Assembly: GCA_037442205.1 (NCBI GenBank) | Contig: JBBIQS010000169.1 | Coordinates: forward strand, 1-5,424 | Reading direction: 5' to 3' | Length of the DNA: 5,424 nucleotides | Origin: JBBIQS01 sp037442205 | GTDB taxonomy: Bacteria > Myxococcota > Myxococcia > Myxococcales > UBA5297 | In this document: one piece after another, positions 1 through 5,011 of the stretch | How positions within the stretch are numbered: position 1 is the first letter of the stretch | Layout: each line of letters opens with the position of its first letter | Program-made: the position numbers and the translations under genes | The notes under the pieces: model-generated | Databases searched by the model: none | What the model was told of the DNA's origin: nothing | What the model saw: the letters and a program-made list of their open reading frames with translations, nothing else

Positions 1-591
1 GCCGCAGGTGTCGGGCGAGGAGCACCAGCCGCAGCTGCCGACGCTCTTGGGGTTGCCGCACAGGTCGGTCCCGGAGAGGGAGCCGCAGGTCGCTGCCAGC
101 CGCTGGCAGAAGGAGGTGTTGCTCTCGGCCGGGCAGGAGCAGACCCCGAGGCTGCAGGTGTTGTTGCCGGAGCAGCTGCCGCAGCTGGCGATGAAGCGGG
201 ATTTCCCGCACTTGTCGGCGACGGTCAGGCTGCCGCAGGCCCTGCCCTTGCTGGCGCACAGCTCGGCGTCGGTCTCGGGGACGCACTGGCACTGGCCGGC
301 GGCGCTGCAGGTGTTGGGCGAGGCGCAGCTGCCGCAGGTGGCGATGGAGCGGGAGTTGCCGCAGCGGTCGGTGGCGGTGAGGCCGCCGCAGGAGTGGTGA
401 TTGGCGGTGCAGAGCTGGGCGTTGGTCTCCGGCACGCAGGAGCACTGCCCCTTGCCGTCGCAGACCGAGGGGCTGGAGCAGCCGCCGCAGGAGCTGATCA
501 CCCGCCGGGTGCCGCAGCGATCGGCGACCGTCAGGCTGCCGCAGGAGTGGTGATTGGCGGCGCACAGCTCGGCGTCGGTCTCGGGAGTGCA
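1..591 (-). repeat. 153-bp tandem coding repeat (51-residue, 8-Cys units)
   Basis: The units begin at the cysteine codons starting at 591, 438, 285 and 135 on the minus strand. The first two are 153 bp, the third is 150 bp, and the fourth runs off the window. At the DNA level a 23-bp block at 538-560 recurs exactly at 385-407, a period of 153. The protein pattern is C-x8-C-x6-C-x8-C-x8-C-x2-C-x5-C-x5-C-x1, with only the last x5 shortened to x4 in unit 3. Conserved non-Cys positions include PET near the start and a CG-SLT--D-CG core. This is an intragenic protein repeat, not a CRISPR or a mobile element. Confidence 0.9.
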
Positions 592-834
592 GACGTTGGC
601 CGCGGCGCAGGTCCTGGTGTCGGCCTGGCAGCTCTCGCCGGTCGCGCAGGCGGCGCAGGTCTGGCCGCCGGAGCCGCAGGCGGCGGGGTCGAAGCCGGCC
701 AGGCACTGTCCCGACTCGTCGCAGCAGCCGTCACAGGTCGAGGGATCGCACTGGGCGGCGCCGGTCTGGCCGCAGCCGGCGAGCAGGCCGGCGAGAAGGC
801 CGAGGGTCAGCAGGTGGAGGAAAGTGGATTGCAT
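1..834 (-). CDS. Cysteine-rich tandem-repeat lipoprotein (C-terminus beyond window)
   Basis: The frame is open from an ATG at 834-832 to the window edge, giving 278 residues with no stop. A GGAG ribosome site (842-845) lies 7 nt before the ATG. The N-terminus is a lipoprotein signal: a hydrophobic stretch ending in L17-L18-A19-G20-C21, a clean lipobox. Residue +2 is Gly, which by the E. coli rule would not retain it in the inner membrane. Residues 29-76 form a Cys-rich module with a CDGCC core (34-38), of a kind seen in myxobacterial surface lipoproteins (recalled from family knowledge). From C82 onward come four 51-residue repeats (82, 133, 184, 234), each with eight cysteines at fixed spacing. 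The probable role is a disulfide-rich extracellular or outer-membrane surface protein; ligand and function are unknown. A weak -10-like TACAGT (minus strand, 868-863) lies 28 nt upstream of the ATG, without a clear -35. Confidence 0.85.
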   Translation of the reverse strand, partial: MQSTFLHLLTLGLLAGLLAGCGQTGAAQCDPSTCDGCCDESGQCLAGFDPAACGSGGQTCAACATGESCQADTRTCAAANVCTPETDAELCAANHHSCGSLTVADRCGTRRVISSCGGCSSPSVCDGKGQCSCVPETNAQLCTANHHSCGGLTATDRCGNSRSIATCGSCASPNTCSAAGQCQCVPETDAELCASKGRACGSLTVADKCGKSRFIASCGSCSGNNTCSLGVCSCPAESNTSFCQRLAATCGSLSGTDLCGNPKSVGSCGWCSSPDTCG

Positions 835-1070
835 GGTTTGGCTCCGGTCGCGGCGGGCGCGCACTGTAGCGGGAGGACGGAGCCGGAGGCGAGCGGTTGC
901 ACCGGATTCCCCGAGCGTCCCGCAACCCCACGGAACGACTGGCTTGTTCTGGTCGCTTCCCTCCCCTTTCCTGCTGACCGCGGGCGGCACCAATGCCTGG
1001 GCTGAGGCGCCTTCAGCGCGCCAGCCGGCGATCGAGCTCTGGCGGCGCCGTCGCCTGATTGGCGGAGCCC

Positions 1071-1099
1071 TTCACAGCCGGCCCCGCTCGTGGGTTAAG
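1071..1099 (+). promoter_or_regulatory. Candidate sigma-70-type promoter for the duplicated exported protein
   Basis: TTCACA (1071-1076) matches five of six bases of the -35 consensus. A 17-bp spacer follows, then GTTAAG (1094-1099), a weak -10 preceded by TG plus one base (1091-1093), as in extended -10 promoters. Transcription would begin near 1106, leaving a leader of about 25 nt that contains the ribosome site. The -10 hexamer itself matches only three of six positions, so this is tentative. The rest of the 835-1130 intergenic region shows only short GC-rich inverted repeats. Confidence 0.35.
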
Positions 1100-1130
1100 G
1101 TGACCGACCCCATTCAGCTGGAGGAACGGA

Positions 1131-1976
1131 ATGCTTCACTGTGCTCAGATCCTCGCCGTGGCGCTGGTCTTCTCCGGTACCGCGGCCCTGGCCGCCGACC
1201 GCAAGCTCGACAAGACCGCCAAGATCGATGGCGTCGCCGCCGAAATCGCCGGCGAAGTCGGTGGTCTCAAGGTCCTCAAGGTCGAGGTGAAGAACCTCCC
1301 CGACGCCGCCGAGCTGGCGCTGGTGCAGGCCAAGGAGCCCAACAAGACCTGCCGCGCGCGCGTCTCGGTGGACTTCGAGAACCCCAGCAACGTCAAGCTC
1401 GACGCCAAGTTCGCCTGGGAGCTTCTCGACGAGAAGGGCGGCAAGCTGACCAGCTGCAAGAAGGAGGCGACCGTCGACCCGCGCAGCAAGCCCGACTACA
1501 AGATCTGCCTGGCCGACGACATCAAGTGTCTCGACGCCCCCAAGATTCACAGCGTCCACCTGGTCGCCACCACCGAGGACGCCGAGCTGACGCTGGACCG
1601 GGACTTCCCGTTCCAGGGCGCCATCGCCGAGGTCAACCAGAAGCTGGGAGACATCTCCGTCGACAAGGTCTTCGCCGACCGCGCCCCCAACGCCAAGGAC
1701 CTGGAGAAGGCCAAGAACCACCCCGCCGACACCAGCCACCCCTACGTCAACCTGCTGCTGAGCAATCCCTCTGACTCCAAGGTCATCGTCAACATGCGGG
1801 TGGTCCTGCTCGACAAAGAGGGCGGCGCCATCGCCACCTGCGAGAAGGGCGCGACGGTGAAGGCCCACGTCCGGAGCAATGACTACACGGTCTGCCAGCC
1901 CACCGTGCCCACCGCCGACTGGCCGAAGATCACCACCGCGCGCGTGACGGTGGCGATCAAGAAGGGCTGGTTCTAG
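1131..1976 (+). CDS. Exported protein with internal tandem duplication, function unknown
   Basis: This gene encodes 281 residues. The ATG is supported by GGAGG (1120-1124) 6 nt upstream. Residues 1-22 look like a Sec signal peptide: a hydrophobic core (7-14) and an ALA-A cleavage region near 19-22. Its n-region has no Lys or Arg, only His3. The mature part consists of two related units offset by about 128 residues. N84-P85-S86 matches N212-P213-S214, LLDEKGG (98-104) matches LLDKEGG (226-232), C109 matches C237, EATV/GATV and the Y-x-x-C ending at C126/C255 also correspond, and G45 to P70 aligns with G173 to P198. Each unit therefore has a Cys pair (109/126 and 237/255) that could form a disulfide. 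The alternating hydrophobic pattern suggests beta-sandwich domains in the periplasm or outside the cell (inference). I do not recognise the family. Codon use is strongly GC-ending. Confidence 0.85.
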   Translation: MLHCAQILAVALVFSGTAALAADRKLDKTAKIDGVAAEIAGEVGGLKVLKVEVKNLPDAAELALVQAKEPNKTCRARVSVDFENPSNVKLDAKFAWELLDEKGGKLTSCKKEATVDPRSKPDYKICLADDIKCLDAPKIHSVHLVATTEDAELTLDRDFPFQGAIAEVNQKLGDISVDKVFADRAPNAKDLEKAKNHPADTSHPYVNLLLSNPSDSKVIVNMRVVLLDKEGGAIATCEKGATVKAHVRSNDYTVCQPTVPTADWPKITTARVTVAIKKGWF

Positions 1977-1992
1977 CCCTCCGCGAGCACTT

Positions 1993-2021
1993 GGCCGGGG
2001 TGGCAGCGCACCGCCCCGGCC
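1993..2021 (+). terminator. Strong hairpin after the duplicated exported-protein gene
   Basis: An 11-bp stem (1993-2003 with 2011-2021) closes a 7-nt loop, CAGCGCA. Ten pairs are Watson-Crick and one is T2001-G2013, which pairs only as U-G in plus-strand RNA. It begins 17 nt after the stop codon. There is no T-tract, so it is not a canonical intrinsic terminator; it may be a U-less terminator or a 3'-end stabiliser. Confidence 0.55.
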
Positions 2022-2280
2022 ACTCCCGAGCTTCCTGGTCGCGCCGCTCATCGTCGCCCAGACCGACCTGGTGGCGGTGGTCCCTCGCCGGAATGCGGAG
2101 CTCGCCCAAGCCGGCCAGCGAGTGCGGATGCTCCCGCTGCCGCTGGAGGTTCCATCGCTGAGGATCTCGATGGCTTGGCACGAGCGCTCGCGTCGGGATC
2201 CGGGTCACGCCTGGCTGCGCCGGCGATTGGCCGAGCGCCACTCGGGCACGCAGGGAAAGCCCACCGCGCTTCCCCGATGA
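2020..2280 (+). pseudogene. LysR-type transcriptional regulator, C-terminal remnant
   Basis: About 86 codons are open to a TGA at 2278-2280. The reading frame starts with a PLPSFLVAPLIVAQTD-like stretch, then VAVVPRR, and ends with ISMAWHERSRRDPGHAWLRR. These match the usual C-terminal end of LysR effector-binding domains: a P-x-F-L-x-x-P-L-I-V-x-x-T-D-L segment, a V-P-R-R motif, then a W-H-x-R-x-x-x-D-P-x-H-x-W-L-R motif. A complete LysR protein is about 300 residues and begins with a helix-turn-helix. Both the DNA-binding domain and most of the effector domain are missing, because the homology begins abruptly next to the hairpin that ends the preceding gene. GTG 2071 could start a 69-residue peptide, but it has no useful ribosome site and would not make a functional regulator. 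The left boundary is approximate. Identification is from motif memory. Confidence 0.72.
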
Positions 2281-2303
2281 GTCCGGCCGGCGCCGGGATC
2301 GAG

Positions 2304-2330
2304 GGCGTCAGCGCCGGGCCTGCTGACGCC
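2304..2330 (+). terminator. Perfect 9-bp hairpin after the LysR remnant
   Basis: GGCGTCAGC (2304-2312) and GCTGACGCC (2322-2330) are perfect complements around a 9-nt loop. The hairpin starts 24 nt after the remnant's stop codon and is not followed by a T-tract. Its position suits the 3' end of the former regulator gene, but it could equally work as a bidirectional element. Confidence 0.45.
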
Positions 2331-2442
2331 GGTCCGGTTCGCGACGCCGTCCGGCAGCCGGCACTCGCTCAAATCGTTCAATCGCGGGCGGGTTCCACTG
2401 TCGGAAGGCGGACACCGGTCCGAGGGGCGGTGGGATCAGCTA

Positions 2443-2448
2443 TATAAT
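2443..2448 (+). promoter_or_regulatory. Isolated TATAAT box, candidate ino1 promoter -10
   Basis: A perfect TATAAT lies in the only AT-rich patch (2438-2450) of this GC-rich intergenic stretch. No -35 hexamer exists at 16-18 bp; the nearest TTGACA-like sequence (CGGACA, 2409-2414) is 28 bp away. Initiation would fall near 2455, some 315 nt before the preferred ino1 ATG. An activator-dependent promoter is possible. Confidence 0.4.
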
Positions 2449-2454
2449 GATGCG

Positions 2455-2769
2455 GGCCCGGCGGTCCGGCCGGCGGCGGAGGCTGGGGCTCCGTGTCGCC
2501 GGAGCCCTGGGAACCGAGGTCCGACTCGCCGCGGGCTGCGTCGCGGGCGGGTCCCCGTGCCCCCGGGCCAGTCAGATCCGAGAAAGCCCAATCAATTCGA
2601 CAGCGAACAGCAGCAGCTGCGGCGGGCTGTTGCCGCTGGCGGTGCTGGCTCGCGCTGGGCACGATGTCGGCCCGCCATCGGCGGGTAGGGAGCTGCAATC
2701 AGAGGTGGGAGGCCGGTGTCGAACCGCGCGTACTACCCCACCGAATTCCCACGACGATCGGAGACCGAT
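2455..2769 (+). other. Putative long structured leader of ino1
   Basis: This non-coding stretch contains three stem-loops. The first (2486-2493 with 2500-2507) is a perfect 8-bp stem with a 6-nt loop. The second (2601-2611 with 2626-2638) is an 11-bp stem with a 2-nt bulge at 2632-2633. The third (2671-2676 with 2680-2685) is CCCGCC/GGCGGG around an ATC triloop, about 20 nt before a GGGAGG at 2707-2712. I do not recognise a known riboswitch. Open frames across it have low-complexity Arg/Ala/Pro composition and no family resemblance, so I call no gene here. Confidence 0.35.
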
Positions 2770-4080
2770 ATGGGCGACATCTTCCGGCTGCAATCCCATG
2801 GAGAGAACCAGCGGCTCGCGGTCCTGATGCCTGGGCAGGGCGCGGTGGCGACCACCGCCATCGCCGGGGTCGAGGCCATCAAGCGCAAGCTGGCCCCGCC
2901 CATCGGCTCGCTGACCCAGCTCGGGCACCTGTTGGACGAGGCCGGCCGGCCGATCGCCCCGCTGCGGGAGAGCGTCCCGCTGTCGCCGCTGAGCGGGCTG
3001 TGCTTCGGCACCTGGGACCCGATCCCCGACAACGCCTACCAGGCGGCGCTCAAGGCCAAGGTGCTGGAGGCCGACCAGGTCGAGGAGCTCAAGGAGGAGC
3101 TGTCGGCGATCCGCCCGATGCCGGCGGCGTTCGATCAGCAGTGGGTGAAGCGGCTGAACGGGCCGAACGTGAAGAAGGGGAGCAAGCGGGCCATCGCCGA
3201 GGAGCTGTGCGCCGACATCCGCGGGTTCATGGAAAAGAACCGCTGCCAGCGCGGGGTGATGGTCTGGACCGGGAGCACCGAGGCCTATTGCGAGCTGTCG
3301 CCGGCGCACAAGAGCCTGCGGGCCTTCGAGACCGGGCTGGACCGCAGCGACCCGGACATCGCGCCGAGCATGATCTACGCCTGGGCGGCGATGCAGTGCG
3401 GGCTGCCCTACGCCAACGGGGCGCCGAACCTGACCACCGAGATACCGGCGCTGCGCGAGCTGGCCGAGCGCAAGGGGCTGCCGACCTGCGGCAAGGACTT
3501 CAAGACCGGGCAGACGCTGATGAAGACCACCCTGGCCCCGATGCTGGCGGCGCGGCTGCTGGGAGTGGACGGCTGGTTCTCGACCAACATCCTGGGCAAC
3601 CGCGACGGCGAGGTGCTGGACGACCAGGCCAGCTACAAGACCAAGGAGACCTCGAAGCTGAGCGTGTTGTCGTCGATCTTCGACGCCGGGCGGTATCCGG
3701 AGCTGTACTCGGCGACCGAGCACAAGGTGTCGATCCACTACTACAAGCTGCGCGGGGACAATAAGGAGGCCTGGGACGCGATCGACCTGACCGGCTGGCT
3801 GGGCTACCCGATGCAGATCAAGATCAACTTCCAGTGCCGGGACTCGATCCTGGCGGCGCCGCTGGTGCTGGACATGGCGCTGTTGCTGGACCTGGCGCAC
3901 ACCGAGGGCGCGGTCGGGCCGCAGGAGTGGATGTCGTTCTTCTTCAAGAGCCCGCTGACGATTAAGGACGGGACCGCGGTCCACGACCTGTTCAAGCAGC
4001 AGACCGAGCTCTACGCGCGGCTGCGGCAGTACGCCAAGTCGGCGGCGGCCAAGGGGCTGGTGGCGGGCGCCAAGAGCTGA
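2770..4080 (+). CDS. ino1: Inositol-3-phosphate synthase (myo-inositol-1-phosphate synthase)
   Basis: This cytoplasmic NAD-dependent enzyme (EC 5.5.1.4) converts D-glucose 6-phosphate to 1D-myo-inositol 3-phosphate, the entry step to inositol lipids and solutes. The preferred ATG 2770 gives 436 residues, the usual bacterial length, with GGAG (2760-2763) 6 nt upstream. GTG 2716 would add 18 residues with no family resemblance, and its GGGAGG is only 3 nt away. Visible motifs: a nucleotide-binding turn, LMPGQGAVATT (19-29); IAGVEA followed by PIGSLTQLG; KDFKTGQT (242-249), which carries the conserved substrate-region Lys245; STNILGNRDGEVL (271-283); the KTKETSK stretch (290-296); RGDNKEAWD (328-336); GWLGYPMQIK (342-351); and CRDSILAAPLVLD (356-368). 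No motif is broken. Codons are almost all GC-ending, which suggests a native, well-expressed gene. It stands alone: a 489-nt gap precedes it and a strong hairpin follows. No phosphatase or lipid-synthase partner is visible in the window. Confidence 0.95.
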   Translation: MGDIFRLQSHGENQRLAVLMPGQGAVATTAIAGVEAIKRKLAPPIGSLTQLGHLLDEAGRPIAPLRESVPLSPLSGLCFGTWDPIPDNAYQAALKAKVLEADQVEELKEELSAIRPMPAAFDQQWVKRLNGPNVKKGSKRAIAEELCADIRGFMEKNRCQRGVMVWTGSTEAYCELSPAHKSLRAFETGLDRSDPDIAPSMIYAWAAMQCGLPYANGAPNLTTEIPALRELAERKGLPTCGKDFKTGQTLMKTTLAPMLAARLLGVDGWFSTNILGNRDGEVLDDQASYKTKETSKLSVLSSIFDAGRYPELYSATEHKVSIHYYKLRGDNKEAWDAIDLTGWLGYPMQIKINFQCRDSILAAPLVLDMALLLDLAHTEGAVGPQEWMSFFFKSPLTIKDGTAVHDLFKQQTELYARLRQYAKSAAAKGLVAGAKS

Positions 4081-4104
4081 GCTGGGCTGAAATTCGTTCG
4101 TGGT

Positions 4105-4151
4105 ATCGGGCCCTTCGCCTCGGCGCTGATTGCGCTGGCGAGGGGCTCGGT
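4105..4151 (+). terminator. 47-nt imperfect hairpin downstream of ino1
   Basis: The outer stem pairs 4105-4119 with 4137-4151: 15 pairs, three of them G-U. The inner stem pairs 4122-4126 with 4132-4136, with loop TGATT and a 2-nt bulge at 4120-4121. The non-Watson-Crick pairs (T4106-G4150, G4109-T4147, T4114-G4142, G4122-T4136) form only in plus-strand RNA; the opposite strand would have A-C mismatches. It starts 25 nt after the ino1 stop. No T-tract follows, so a classical intrinsic terminator is not shown. Confidence 0.55.
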
Positions 4152-4201
4152 GCTTCAGGTGGGACCAGCGGCCTTCATCCAGCCGCGGCGGACGGGCGGC
4201 G

Positions 4202-4207
4202 TATAGT
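4202..4207 (+). promoter_or_regulatory. TATAGT -10 box directly before a start codon (leaderless candidate)
   Basis: TATAGT matches five of six bases of the -10 consensus and ends 6 nt before ATG 4214, so transcription would start at or next to the A of the ATG. No -35 is recognisable at 17 bp. No Shine-Dalgarno sequence precedes the ATG, which fits a leaderless message. Confidence 0.4.
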
Positions 4208-4213
4208 TGCTTC

Positions 4214-4900
4214 ATGAGGATCGATCGAGGGGGAGCGGCGGCGCTGGTGCTGGGCCTGGTGCTGCTGCCGGGTTCAGCCTGGGCATGCGGGGTCTGCACC
4301 GAGCTGCTTGTTCGTTCGATCGCTTGGTGGGCCGTGGTCCCGCTCGGCGCTTGTCTCGGTCTGATGGTCGATGCCCTGCTCTACCGGGTCGCCTGCGCAG
4401 TCCTGAGGATTGAGCTGCCGCCCGTTCGGTTCCTGCGCACATTGATTGTCTCTGCCGGTCTGGTGTTTCTCGTCGCCGCGGGCACGGGCGTCACGATCCC
4501 GGCAGTCGTTCTCGCGGCCGTGCTCGCCGTGCGGTTTGTCCGCTCGCTTCGGTTTCCTCGCGAGCGCTTCAGCGCAGCGCAGGTGCGCTGCATTCGCTGG
4601 GGGCGGGGCGCTCTCGTCGGCGCCTTTGTGGTGGGACACCTCTGGGTCGCCAGGCCATCTGCCATCCCCACAGAATCACTCCTGGAATCCATCGCGACCC
4701 TTCCCGTCGTGAGGAGCGGGGATTGGATGGAGCGTGAGCTCGCTGAACGGCCGGATGCTATTGCGGCTGTGGAAGCGCGCATCGAGCAGCTCAGGCGCGA
4801 GCACCAGGGAATCGAGAGCTGGCGCGAGACCAGATTCCGGAAGCTTCACGAGAGGCTGGGCGGTCCGGCCGAGTTCCGAGCGCGGTTCGCGAAGCAGTAG
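4214..4900 (+). CDS. Putative multi-pass membrane protein with CxxC, family unknown
   Basis: ATG 4214 gives 228 residues. I prefer it to an upstream start at 4130 because it begins right before a signal-type segment, whereas the extra 28 residues would be arginine-rich and would overlap the hairpin after ino1. Residues 6-24 form a signal peptide ending A22-W23-A24, followed by C25-G-V-C28. The Trp before the Cys argues against a lipobox. Hydrophobic segments follow at about 37-56, 76-90, 93-107 and 131-146. The tail (172-228) is charged and helical, with many Glu and Arg and no further membrane span. The CGVC could be redox-active, metal-binding or structural; I cannot tell. I do not recognise the family. 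About a quarter of codons in the middle of the gene end in A or T, against almost none in ino1, which suggests low expression or different ancestry. Confidence 0.72.
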   Translation: MRIDRGGAAALVLGLVLLPGSAWACGVCTELLVRSIAWWAVVPLGACLGLMVDALLYRVACAVLRIELPPVRFLRTLIVSAGLVFLVAAGTGVTIPAVVLAAVLAVRFVRSLRFPRERFSAAQVRCIRWGRGALVGAFVVGHLWVARPSAIPTESLLESIATLPVVRSGDWMERELAERPDAIAAVEARIEQLRREHQGIESWRETRFRKLHERLGGPAEFRARFAKQ

Positions 4901-4951
4901 GTCGCACGCCTCGGCTGGCAGGCACGGGACGAGCTTCACGTTGAGGTGTCG

Positions 4952-4996
4952 AGGGGATCGCGCTCCGCGCGAGCCCGGCTGAAAGCCGGCGCCCCT
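4952..4996 (+). other. Three-way-junction inverted-repeat element upstream of mnmE
   Basis: Two 15-nt hairpins sit 2 nt apart inside a closing stem. Hairpin 1 is TCGCGC-TCC-GCGCGA (4958-4972) and hairpin 2 is CCGGCT-GAA-AGCCGG (4975-4989). The outer stem is AGGGG (4952-4956) with CCCCT (4992-4996). All pairs are Watson-Crick, so either strand can fold. It lies 51 nt after the preceding stop codon and 2 nt before a -10-like box. The GGCTGAAAGCC core resembles intergenic repeats I associate with some large GC-rich genomes, but there is only one copy here. Confidence 0.45.
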
Positions 4997-4998
4997 GA

Positions 4999-5004
4999 TA
5001 TTCT
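4999..5004 (+). promoter_or_regulatory. -10-like TATTCT box before the mnmE start
   Basis: TATTCT (TANNNT type) ends 7 nt before the GTG at 5012, and no purine-rich ribosome site lies between. The spacing suits a leaderless transcript. No -35 can be called because the three-way-junction element occupies that position. Confidence 0.3.
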
Positions 5005-5011
5005 CCCGCCA

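Noticed and set aside
1..591. Regularly spaced repeats resembling a CRISPR or satellite array
   Set aside because: The 153-bp period is an exact multiple of three, the repeats lie in frame in a lipoprotein gene, and conservation follows cysteine codons. There is no short identical repeat with unique spacers.
554..1774. Long plus-strand frame crossing the lipoprotein, the intergenic region and half of the exported-protein gene
   Set aside because: It overlaps two supported genes in other frames or strands, and its second half is Arg/Gly/Gln-rich, typical of a frame-shifted GC-rich gene.
1095..2051. Minus-strand frame of 318 codons opposite the exported-protein gene
   Set aside because: It is antisense to a gene with a good ribosome site, signal peptide and internal duplication, and its translation is Gly/Val/Asp/Leu-biased without motifs.
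1957..2241. 94-codon minus-strand frame opposite the LysR remnant
   Set aside because: The plus-strand frame carries a recognisable family signature; this frame is its antisense shadow and also covers the hairpin.
2705..2740. tRNA T-arm-like GTGTCGAACC near 2716
   Set aside because: No matching acceptor stem, anticodon arm or D-arm can be built around it on either strand.
2447..2827. Small plus-strand frame of 126 codons in the ino1 leader
   Set aside because: It has no ribosome site, a low-complexity Arg/Gly/Ser translation, and it overlaps the ino1 start in another frame.
2572..4299. Long open frame (575 codons) on the minus strand over ino1
   Set aside because: It is antisense to a clearly identified enzyme and has Arg/Leu/Gln/Pro-rich low-complexity translation, as expected from GC-rich third positions in the opposite strand.
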